Below, in pieces: positions 54,885 through 62,603 of a stretch of 64,000 bases of DNA (positions are counted from its first letter, which is position 1; each line of letters opens with the position of its first letter). Made by a program: the position numbers and the translations under genes. The DNA is taken from assembly GCA_014382445.1 (NCBI GenBank), contig JACNJS010000010.1:146198-210197 (forward strand), given 5' to 3'. Below the pieces are notes generated by a model. That model was given only the letters and a program-made list of their open reading frames with translations, made no database searches and had not been told where the DNA came from. The DNA is from Bacteroidota bacterium (GTDB lineage Bacteria; Bacteroidota; Bacteroidia; Bacteroidales; F082).

Positions 54885-56051
54885 TTGAAGAAACCCGTTT
54901 TTAAAAGTGCAAAAGTATTTACAGTTTCATCTGCACATTTTGTACATGATGTTTATTCGTCGTTTTTAGCTCCTCTCCTACCTCTGTTAATTGAAAAATT
55001 TGCATTATCACTTGCCTCTGCAAGTGTGTTATCAATAGTACAACAGTTGCCATCATTTTTAAGTTTATTTGTAGGAGCTGTTGCCCACAAGCTGCCATGG
55101 CGATGGATAATTATATTAGCACCTTTAATTACAGGTATTTGCGGAAGCTTAATCGGACTAGCCCCTGATCAGATTGTACTTGGGGTACTGCTTTTTACAA
55201 TAGGGATCAGCTCAGCATTATTTCACGTTCCCGCTCCTGTTATGATTAAATATTTTTCAGGAAATCAGGCAGGAAAAGGAATGAGCTTGTATATGCTTGG
55301 TGGCGAGGCTGCCCGTATGATAGGTCCGGTGCTTATTGTTACCGCTGTATCAATTTGGCAGCTGGAAGGAACATGGAGATTAATATTTCCAGTGGTTGCT
55401 GCAAGTGTCACCCTATTTTTCGTCTTGGAGAATAAACCTTATCAAAAATATGCTAATAATGGTCACAAACCTATTAATTGGTGGAGTACGATAAAGGAAT
55501 ACAAATATTTCTTTTTTGCACTTACGGTATTTATGCTTTTTCGCTCATTAATGAAAGGCTCGTTAGCAACTTTTTTACCAACCTATATGGGTATGAAAGG
55601 AAGTAGTCTTTTTACAGGGGCAATAGCGTTGTCGGTATTACAATTATCCGCTGCATTTGGCAGTTTCATTATGGGCGGGATATCCGATAGAATTGGTCGA
55701 TTTAAATCATTGCTTATTCTGTCAATTTTGTCACCAATATTTATGTTGATATTTGTGTTTTCAGGATTTACTTTACAGATGGTATTATTGTTGGTGTTAG
55801 GTGTTGTACTTTATGCAACTTCGCCGGTGATGTTGGCACTTGTGCTGGAACAAGGCTCAAATCAACCTGCCATGATGAATACCGGTTTTACAACGATTAA
55901 TTTTGCAACCAACGCTATAGCCGTCCTGTTTACAGGTATTATAGGAGATATAATCGGTCTTGACATGACCTTGCAAATAGCTGCATTTTTAGGTATAGCT
56001 GCTGTCCCGGCTGTTTTTATTCTTAAAAAGTATAGTAAAGAAAAACGATGA
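54885..56051 (+). CDS. MFS transporter, fosmidomycin-resistance (Fsr)-like
   Basis: 388 residues with about twelve membrane helices. The N-terminus SSAHFVHDVYSSFLAPLLPLL matches the pattern HF.xD.YS.FL..LLP of the Fsr family, and GGISDRIGRFKSLLI is the second-half MFS loop. The proposed start is TTG at 54885, because no in-frame ATG precedes the first helix. It lies 20 bases after sucB. A repeat with a hairpin follows. Drug or sugar-phosphate export is the family role; the substrate is unknown. Confidence 0.85.
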   Translation: MKKPVFKSAKVFTVSSAHFVHDVYSSFLAPLLPLLIEKFALSLASASVLSIVQQLPSFLSLFVGAVAHKLPWRWIIILAPLITGICGSLIGLAPDQIVLGVLLFTIGISSALFHVPAPVMIKYFSGNQAGKGMSLYMLGGEAARMIGPVLIVTAVSIWQLEGTWRLIFPVVAASVTLFFVLENKPYQKYANNGHKPINWWSTIKEYKYFFFALTVFMLFRSLMKGSLATFLPTYMGMKGSSLFTGAIALSVLQLSAAFGSFIMGGISDRIGRFKSLLILSILSPIFMLIFVFSGFTLQMVLLLVLGVVLYATSPVMLALVLEQGSNQPAMMNTGFTTINFATNAIAVLFTGIIGDIIGLDMTLQIAAFLGIAAVPAVFILKKYSKEKR

Positions 56052-56058
56052 AAATCAG

Positions 56059-56115
56059 GCTGTCATGTTGAGGGAAGCTTTCCCGATTTTTCATCGGGAT
56101 TGCGATGAAACATCT
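56059..56115. repeat. Dispersed Bacteroidota-type repeat with hairpin
   Basis: Contains CTGTCATGTTGAGGGAAGC, a perfect hairpin TCCCGAT-TTTTC-ATCGGGA (56081-56099) and GATGAAACATCTCCTATGAAC. This is the form of a known class of dispersed intergenic sequence in this phylum, TGTCATGTTGAGC...AAACATCTC. It lies 8 bases after the transporter stop codon. Confidence 0.55.
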
Positions 56116-56215
56116 CCTATGAACCACCCACTAACTCTAAATAAGATAAAAAATGAATATAGAATTTGTAATAATAATTCTTACAGTTCTTTATACCTTT
56201 GCAAAAAACTAAATA

Positions 56216-57775
56216 ATGTCAACCAAAGTTGATTTCTTTATAATTGGCAGCGGCATAGCAGGTTTGATATATGCCCTTAAAGTAGCACCTTTTGGAAGTG
56301 TGTGCGTACTTTCTAAAATAAACATGGATGAAACTGCAACCAGATATGCACAGGGTGGTATTGCGGCAGTTATGTATTCTCCCGACAATTATAAAAAACA
56401 TATTGAAGATACTATAATTGCCGGAGCAGGCCTAAATAATGAAGAAATTGTTCGTATAGCCATAAATGAATCAACCGAAAGAATAAATGAATTGGCAGAA
56501 TGGGGAACTCAATTCGATAAAGAGTCGACGGGCAAGTATAGTCTGGCCAAAGAAGGAGGCCACTCTGAATTTAGGATACTGCATCATAAAGACAACACAG
56601 GAAATGAAATTCAGAGAGCTTTAAGTGAAAAAGTTAGAAATCACCCAAACATTACTGTGCTTGAAAACTACCTTGCAATCGACCTCATAACACAGCACCA
56701 CCTGGGTAAATTAGTAAAAAGAAAAGATAAGGACATAACCTGCTTTGGCGCCTATGCTCTTGATAAAAATACTGGCAAAATAAATACAATACTTGCTAAA
56801 ACAACTATGTTAGCTACCGGCGGAATAGGCAATATTTATCAAACCACTACAAACCCTACTCTATCAACCGGTGATGGTATTGCAATGGCTTATAGAGCAA
56901 AGGCACACATTAATTATCTTGAATTTGTTCAGTTTCACCCTACATCGTTATACAATCCTGGTGAAAAACCTTCATTTTTAATAACTGAAGCTATGCGCGG
57001 TGCCGGTGCCGTACTTGTAACTAAAAAAGGTGTACCCTTTATGCATAAGTATGATAAACGAGGTTCTCTTGCACCCCGTGATATTACTGCACGTGCCATC
57101 GATAATGAATTGAAGTTAAGCGGAGACGAGTTTGTATATCTCAACACTTTGAAAATTGATAAAAACGAAATACTTGCACACTTCCCTACCATCTATGCTA
57201 AATGTTTAAGTATTGGAATTGATATCACAAAAGATATGATACCTGTTGTTCCGGCAGCCCACTATTCATGTGGAGGTATTGTTACCGACAAATACGGACA
57301 AACCAGCATTCAAAACCTGTTTGCGGCAGGCGAAGTTGCAAATACAGGACTTCATGGCGCTAACCGGCTTGCATCTAACTCGTTATTGGAATCCGCAGTA
57401 TTCTCGCACAGAGCTGCTCTAAAAGCATCATCTACTGTTTCAAATATAAATATTGAAACTAATTTTCCCGACTGGAATGATGAGGGCACTGTACTTAACG
57501 AAGAAATGATCCTGATAACGCAGTCAAAAAAAGAACTTCAGTCGATAATGAGCAATTATGTGGGCATCGTGCGATCTAATATCAGGCTCAAAAGGGCACT
57601 CGACAGGTTAAATATTATTTACAAGGAAACCGAGGACCTTTTTGATAAGTCAATAGTTTCGGAGCCGATCTGTGAACTCAGAAACATGATAAATGTGGCT
57701 TACCTTGTTATCAGACTAGCTATGAGGAGAAAGGAGAGTATTGGGTTGCATTATAATATTGATTATCCAGTTTAG
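56216..57775 (+). CDS. nadB: L-aspartate oxidase
   Basis: 519 residues. Flavoprotein that oxidises L-aspartate to iminoaspartate, the first step of NAD synthesis. The FAD-binding start is DFFIIGSGIAGLIYALKVA, followed by TRYAQGGIAAVMYS, the LATGGIGNIYQTTTNP block, FVQFHPTSLYNPGE with the active-site His, and the GEVANTGLHGANRLASNSLLES end of the FAD domain. The C-terminal helical domain ends at NIDYPV. nadA and nadC are not adjacent. A TACCTTTG box at 56194-56201 is a possible -7 element just before the start codon. Confidence 0.95.
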   Translation: MSTKVDFFIIGSGIAGLIYALKVAPFGSVCVLSKINMDETATRYAQGGIAAVMYSPDNYKKHIEDTIIAGAGLNNEEIVRIAINESTERINELAEWGTQFDKESTGKYSLAKEGGHSEFRILHHKDNTGNEIQRALSEKVRNHPNITVLENYLAIDLITQHHLGKLVKRKDKDITCFGAYALDKNTGKINTILAKTTMLATGGIGNIYQTTTNPTLSTGDGIAMAYRAKAHINYLEFVQFHPTSLYNPGEKPSFLITEAMRGAGAVLVTKKGVPFMHKYDKRGSLAPRDITARAIDNELKLSGDEFVYLNTLKIDKNEILAHFPTIYAKCLSIGIDITKDMIPVVPAAHYSCGGIVTDKYGQTSIQNLFAAGEVANTGLHGANRLASNSLLESAVFSHRAALKASSTVSNINIETNFPDWNDEGTVLNEEMILITQSKKELQSIMSNYVGIVRSNIRLKRALDRLNIIYKETEDLFDKSIVSEPICELRNMINVAYLVIRLAMRRKESIGLHYNIDYPV

Positions 57776-57780
57776 GCATG

Positions 57781-57830
57781 GGGATATAAGGGTAATAAGA
57801 GTATAAGGGGATAAGGGATAAGGGTAAAAA
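57781..57830 (+). repeat. ATAAGGG-rich spacer after nadB
   Basis: Consists of ATAAGG words: GGGATATAAGGG, TAATAAGAG, TATAAGGGG, ATAAGGG, ATAAGGG. It shares the 11-mer GTATAAGGGGA with the spacer at 33109-33119 (other strand). Confidence 0.55.
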
Positions 57831-57908
57831 AGTAACAGAGGTGTAATAGCAGAAAAGAATCGACCCTGCGTAAAATAAAGTGCATTACTGTTTATTATGA
57901 ATAGGGTT

Positions 57909-59216
57909 TTATAATTTATCAATTCTCATAAACACATCCCAATATTTCTCTTTATTCATATCCGACCAATGTATATGGTAATACCTGTATTGATATGTTT
58001 GAATCTGGCAAACAACTATTAATAAAATTACTACCCCAACATAGAACCGTTTTGTAACTTTCGATTTTATTCCGTTTAACGAGATCGCCAAAAGGATCAT
58101 GAACAGAGGAATGTATTCAACATAAACTCTTGAAGAAAAACTGCCACCATAATACCACATCCACCATGAAGAAAAAACATAGGTTATTAAAATTAAAAAC
58201 CCGAACAAGGAATAAAACTCAAACCTGGAATTCTTCCACAGGAAATAACCTCCGGTTAACGACAATAAAAATAATGGTGTATAAAGAAATAATCCCTTTT
58301 TATAACTAAAAAGAATATCAATAAAATGCGGGGACCGAAAATTAAAACCCTCTTCACCATAGGAGTCAATAAAGAAATGTCCTGTTGAGACTTTATAAAT
58401 AATGAATTGAATACCTACAATTGCAATAAACGAACCCAAGCTATATATTAACCTCCACTTATAATGAACTGCAATTGTAATTCCTTTTTTAAGATTGCTG
58501 AGATTTCCGGCAGCAAAAGGCAATATAAACACTATTAATCCATTTATCGGCCTGATAAGTACAATTAGTCCTAAAATTATTGCAAGTATAATAAGGTACT
58601 TTTTCCGAAAAGAGGCAAAATACTGTTTAGAATAATAAAAGAACATAGATATAAAAGCAAAAGAATACACATGAGACATACCTGGTTCGCCAACGGTATA
58701 ATAAAACAGATTAGTTCCAAATACAGCGGTAATAAGCGTCAAAGATTTCTGCCATTCACTTTTGTTATATATTATCAACGTGGAATCGAGGTAAAGAAGT
58801 CCGATCAACAAATAAAACAATGCTGCTATACTTATTAAAACAGGGTAAATTTTTGAATAACCGTCAGCATCAATATCCCATAAATTAGCCGTTAAGTGTG
58901 CAATAAGAAAGAACGGTAATTCTGCTATTGCAGTTCCGCAATAATATTTATTAATTACCTTCCCGTATGCTCCCGACCGATAGTCATAATATAGATTTTC
59001 ATTATAATATTTTTCCTCTTCAATTTCTTTAAAAAATCCAAAATTCAAGTCATTGTAAATGAATATTGCAGGTAAGTATGCGTAGTATCCTTTCCCATCT
59101 GCTTCAATTATTCCAACCCAATTATTCTTCCCCCAGTTAAGGTTAGAAGACACAATTGTCATAATTAACATAATTAAAATGATTGATATTTTTGATAAAG
59201 TTGTTTTAAATTTCAT
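57909..59216 (-). CDS. Polytopic membrane protein, GT-C glycosyltransferase-like
   Basis: 435 residues with about ten hydrophobic helices. The first periplasmic loop reads IIEADGKGYYAYLPAIFIYND, with acidic residues just after the first helix, which is the arrangement of GT-C glycosyltransferases of the dolichyl-phosphate-mannose type. A basic last loop precedes a final helix and a soluble tail (YYHIHWSDMNKEKYWDVF). No classical signature proves activity. Probably adds a sugar from a lipid carrier to a surface glycan or lipid. It is a lone gene. Confidence 0.55.
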   Translation of the reverse strand: MKFKTTLSKISIILIMLIMTIVSSNLNWGKNNWVGIIEADGKGYYAYLPAIFIYNDLNFGFFKEIEEEKYYNENLYYDYRSGAYGKVINKYYCGTAIAELPFFLIAHLTANLWDIDADGYSKIYPVLISIAALFYLLIGLLYLDSTLIIYNKSEWQKSLTLITAVFGTNLFYYTVGEPGMSHVYSFAFISMFFYYSKQYFASFRKKYLIILAIILGLIVLIRPINGLIVFILPFAAGNLSNLKKGITIAVHYKWRLIYSLGSFIAIVGIQFIIYKVSTGHFFIDSYGEEGFNFRSPHFIDILFSYKKGLFLYTPLFLLSLTGGYFLWKNSRFEFYSLFGFLILITYVFSSWWMWYYGGSFSSRVYVEYIPLFMILLAISLNGIKSKVTKRFYVGVVILLIVVCQIQTYQYRYYHIHWSDMNKEKYWDVFMRIDKL

Positions 59217-59463
59217 ATTAGAAAAAGGTATTGAACTAAATCCGAACCTATCGGGTGCTAATACTTACAAAAATACTTATAAAGTTTTATACTCAAGTGC
59301 TGGTCCACCGTATAATTTTGTATAGTCACAAAGCTGAGAAGGGAAACAAGTTTGACAGGTTTGAAACCACAAAAGCAACTAAAATGCGAACCGTAATGCA
59401 TTTGTTGCAAACGAGTATAATGGAATAATAGTAAATTTGAAAATAAATCACAAAACATACCTA

Positions 59464-60768
59464 ATGAAGAATCGCATATACTCAATCGCCTTTATCGCTT
59501 TTATCTTCCTGCCGGGAATTGCTCTTTCACAGTTTACAATCTCGGCAGAGTTACGACCACGTTTCGAAATGGATAATGGAACAATAAAACCACGACCCGA
59601 TTCCATGAACACAATATATTATGTTTCGCAACGAACAAGGATTAAATTTGACTTGAACCGTGAGAAGTATCAGTTAAGGTTAAGCCTGCAAGATGTTCGT
59701 ATTTGGGGGAACGGAGATATTTATACTAGCACAGGCGTATTTGGTTCCACAACTAGTGTAGGCATCCATGAGGCTTGGTTCAGCTTAAAACTTGGAGAAT
59801 ATTCCTTGCTTAAGATAGGACGACAAGCAATGAAATTGGATGATCTGCGATTAATATCAAGCCGGAACTGGAACCAGTTTGGATTGTCGTACGATGCCCT
59901 GGTATATCAATTTCAAAAGAACAAATGGGAGCTATCAACTGCCTTATCATATAACAATTCAATTAATGTAACAAATGGCAAAATTATTGAATTTGGTGAT
60001 CTTTTCAATAACACTAATATTATAAAAACACTAAATTATATACATCTAAAAAAGAGCGTTAATAGCAATCTTAATGCTTCAATTATGGCTATTGGAGCAG
60101 GTTATCAGCATCCTGCCAACCCAAGTGTAATCTATATGACCGGAACATATGGCCTTTGGCTTAAATATGCCAACGAGAAGTTTGACATCACTACAAATGC
60201 ATATTTCCAGAATGGTAATGCACAATCGGGAAAAGATGTGAATGCATATATGTTTACTTTACACCCAGGGATAAAATTCCAAGATAAACGTTTAGGTATG
60301 GGATGGGATTACTTTTCAGGAGACAATGCAAATAATTCAGATTATGACATCAAAGAAAAAACCTTTAATAAGATGTATGGTGCAGTTATTAAATTTAGTG
60401 GCTTAATGAATTATTATACATATATGAAAACCAGCACTGCCAATGGCGGACTAATCGATATATACCCAAACCTTAAGATACCGGTTAACAGCAAACTTTC
60501 ATTTACAATGATATATCACAAGTTTTACCTTGCTAATCCCGTACTGGTTGAAGGAGCCATTATTGATGATACTGACCTTGGTTCAGAATTGGACATGAGA
60601 TATTCTTATAAAATACTTAAAGATGCTAACCTGGAAGGAGGATTCTCTTTTTACTTTACAACTGAAACTTTAAAGAAAGTAAAAAATGTAGCAACTTCGG
60701 AGATACGTTCACCATACTGGGTTTGGATAATGATAACATTTACACCCGACTTATTTACGGCTAAGTAA
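59464..60768 (+). CDS. Alginate-export-family outer-membrane porin
   Basis: 434 residues from MKNRIYSIAFIAF; an ATG nine codons upstream is less likely. The signal peptide ends near IALSQ. The mature protein has the alginate export (AlgE-like) porin pattern: ISAELRPRFEMDNGT, YYVSQRTRIKFDLNRE, LQDVRIWGN and LLKIGRQAMKLDDLRLI. It then has repeated strands, with a final aromatic-rich run. A TAAATTTG box at 59432-59439 lies 25 bases upstream. It is not next to any alginate or sugar gene; the cargo is unknown. Confidence 0.82.
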   Translation: MKNRIYSIAFIAFIFLPGIALSQFTISAELRPRFEMDNGTIKPRPDSMNTIYYVSQRTRIKFDLNREKYQLRLSLQDVRIWGNGDIYTSTGVFGSTTSVGIHEAWFSLKLGEYSLLKIGRQAMKLDDLRLISSRNWNQFGLSYDALVYQFQKNKWELSTALSYNNSINVTNGKIIEFGDLFNNTNIIKTLNYIHLKKSVNSNLNASIMAIGAGYQHPANPSVIYMTGTYGLWLKYANEKFDITTNAYFQNGNAQSGKDVNAYMFTLHPGIKFQDKRLGMGWDYFSGDNANNSDYDIKEKTFNKMYGAVIKFSGLMNYYTYMKTSTANGGLIDIYPNLKIPVNSKLSFTMIYHKFYLANPVLVEGAIIDDTDLGSELDMRYSYKILKDANLEGGFSFYFTTETLKKVKNVATSEIRSPYWVWIMITFTPDLFTAK

Positions 60769-60875
60769 ATTTAGATGCGTTTGCCCTGCATTTATAGGCT
60801 TTAAAGAGGTTTTCTCTATGGATTATTAAAAAGTTGTAGTTCCTACCTAAATTTTATAATTTTTTTTAAAACCTA

Positions 60876-60903
60876 TTGTGATACAAATATTAATATATCT
60901 TTG
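60876..60903 (+). promoter_or_regulatory. Promoter of the MarR / RND operon
   Basis: TATCTTTG (60896-60903) matches TAnnTTTG and TTG (60876-60878) lies 17 bases upstream, slightly closer than usual. The MarR start codon is 30 bases further on. Confidence 0.4.
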
Positions 60904-60933
60904 CCGCCTATTAGATGTATATACAACTTTTAA

Positions 60934-61383
60934 ATGAAAAATTTTGATCCTGATTTTATTGGCCGTTTGATTACAATGAGTGCACATCGTATGGCATACT
61001 TTATAACCCGATCTCTACAAGCTAATAATTATTCAATCACACACGAACAACTGGTGATACTTAAAATAATTCATTGTCATGAAGGTATCAGCCAAAAGGA
61101 ATTAGCCGAAAAACTTGACAGGGATAAAACATCCATTGCACGTTCAATAAACTTACTTGAAAGCGACCACAAAGTAGTAAGGGTTAATCTTAAAGAGGAT
61201 AAAAGAATTAATTCCTTATACCTAACTAAAGATGGAAAAAAGCTATGTGAAGAACTAGAGCCTATATTTGATAACATTAAAAATGATATTCAGGAAGGTT
61301 TTACTCCTGAAGAAATAAGCACCATTGTTTCATTTCTCAAAAAAATAACAAACCGAATAACAGAGTTAGAAAGTAAGTTGTAG
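60934..61383 (+). CDS. MarR-family transcriptional regulator
   Basis: 149 residues, winged-helix. The recognition region is ISQKELAEKLDRDKTSIARS followed by the wing VVRVNLKEDKRINSLYLTKDGKK, with long terminal helices for dimerisation. It is the first gene of the operon with the efflux adaptor and pump, which it most likely represses until a substrate is bound. The next gene starts 68 bases after its stop. Confidence 0.92.
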   Translation: MKNFDPDFIGRLITMSAHRMAYFITRSLQANNYSITHEQLVILKIIHCHEGISQKELAEKLDRDKTSIARSINLLESDHKVVRVNLKEDKRINSLYLTKDGKKLCEELEPIFDNIKNDIQEGFTPEEISTIVSFLKKITNRITELESKL

Positions 61384-61451
61384 TTACAACTAAATTGCAC
61401 TCTATTAAAAAAAGGAAGCAAGTACTTAGTAATAAATTAAAAAGACATAAA

Positions 61452-62576
61452 ATGAAAGCAAGAAAATCCTGGATCGTAGCAATTGTTATTCTAATTGCAG
61501 GAATTGCCGGTTCAATTTACTTATCAGGGTTAAAAAAACCTCCAATTCGTAAAGTCTCACAAAAAAGCATTTTGGCACTAACCATAGGAGTTACAAATAC
61601 CGACTTGCCATTAATAATTGAAGGATCGGGGCAAATGAGAGCAAAGAACAGAATTGATATTTTTGCCGAAGTAAACGGTATACTTATACCTGCCTCAAAA
61701 GATTTTAGAGCAGGTCGAACATATGATAAAAATGAGATTCTTATTTCTATAGATGATAAGGAATTTAGGGCAAATCTAATGGCTCAACGAAGCGAATTTC
61801 AAAGTCTTATAACATCTATTTTGCCTGATATTAAACTTGAATTCCCCAATGAAAAGCAAAAATGGGATAATTATCTCAACTCAATTGTGGTTGACGGTCC
61901 AATTCCTCAACTACCTGAAACCGTCACAAAAAAAGAGAAGTTTTTTATAACCGGACGTAAGGTTTACACAACTTATTACAATTTAAAGAACCTCGAAGCA
62001 AGACTCGACAAATACACCCTGAGAGCTCCTTTTAATGGAATAGTCACTGAATCAAACATTAACCCCGGTGGGTTAGTGCGCTCCGGACAGAAACTCGGTA
62101 TATATAGTAACACAGGTGTTTACGAGCTGGAATTATCGGTTCCCGAATCAGAAGCCGGCTTAATAAAAATTGGCGACAAAGCTGAGATATTTTCTCACGA
62201 TAACAATGATATATGGGAAGGTATAGTTTCAAGAATAAACTCGGCTATAAATCTTAATACACAAACAGTATCAGTTTTTATCGAAACTTCCGGTAAGGGT
62301 ATTAAAGAAGGTATGTTTCCAAATGCAAGAATATATAGCGGTACCATTTCTGATGTATTTGCAATTCCCCGTAATCTGATTTTCGATAATAACTGGATCT
62401 ATTATATATGTGACGATAGCACGCTGCAAAAAACACAAATAGTTCCTGTCAGGTTTCTTGAAAAAACAGTTATTGTAAAAGACTTACCAAATGGAATGAG
62501 AGTGCTTGAAAAAAACATTCCGGGTTCATTTATCGGACTAAAAGTAATCCCTATATCCACTACGTTAGAAAATTAA
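61452..62576 (+). CDS. RND efflux periplasmic adaptor (membrane fusion protein)
   Basis: About 374 residues from MKARKSWIVAIVIL; a TTG 19 codons earlier is in frame but gives a charged, unlikely N-terminus. The N-terminal helix anchors it to the inner membrane. The lipoyl-like/hairpin domain starts with NRIDIFAEVNGILIPA, and the beta-barrel part contains LRAPFNGIVTESNINPGGLV and ELELSVPESEAGLIKIGDKA. The hairpin is short. It links the pump (next gene) to an outer-membrane channel, which is not present in the window. Confidence 0.9.
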   Translation: MKARKSWIVAIVILIAGIAGSIYLSGLKKPPIRKVSQKSILALTIGVTNTDLPLIIEGSGQMRAKNRIDIFAEVNGILIPASKDFRAGRTYDKNEILISIDDKEFRANLMAQRSEFQSLITSILPDIKLEFPNEKQKWDNYLNSIVVDGPIPQLPETVTKKEKFFITGRKVYTTYYNLKNLEARLDKYTLRAPFNGIVTESNINPGGLVRSGQKLGIYSNTGVYELELSVPESEAGLIKIGDKAEIFSHDNNDIWEGIVSRINSAINLNTQTVSVFIETSGKGIKEGMFPNARIYSGTISDVFAIPRNLIFDNNWIYYICDDSTLQKTQIVPVRFLEKTVIVKDLPNGMRVLEKNIPGSFIGLKVIPISTTLEN

Positions 62577-62603
62577 CAGCCAACTACAACTTATAAAACG
62601 AAC

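Noticed and set aside
61395-61451. TTG start for the efflux adaptor gene
   Set aside because: It adds a highly basic stretch before the membrane anchor; the ATG at 61452 is more plausible.
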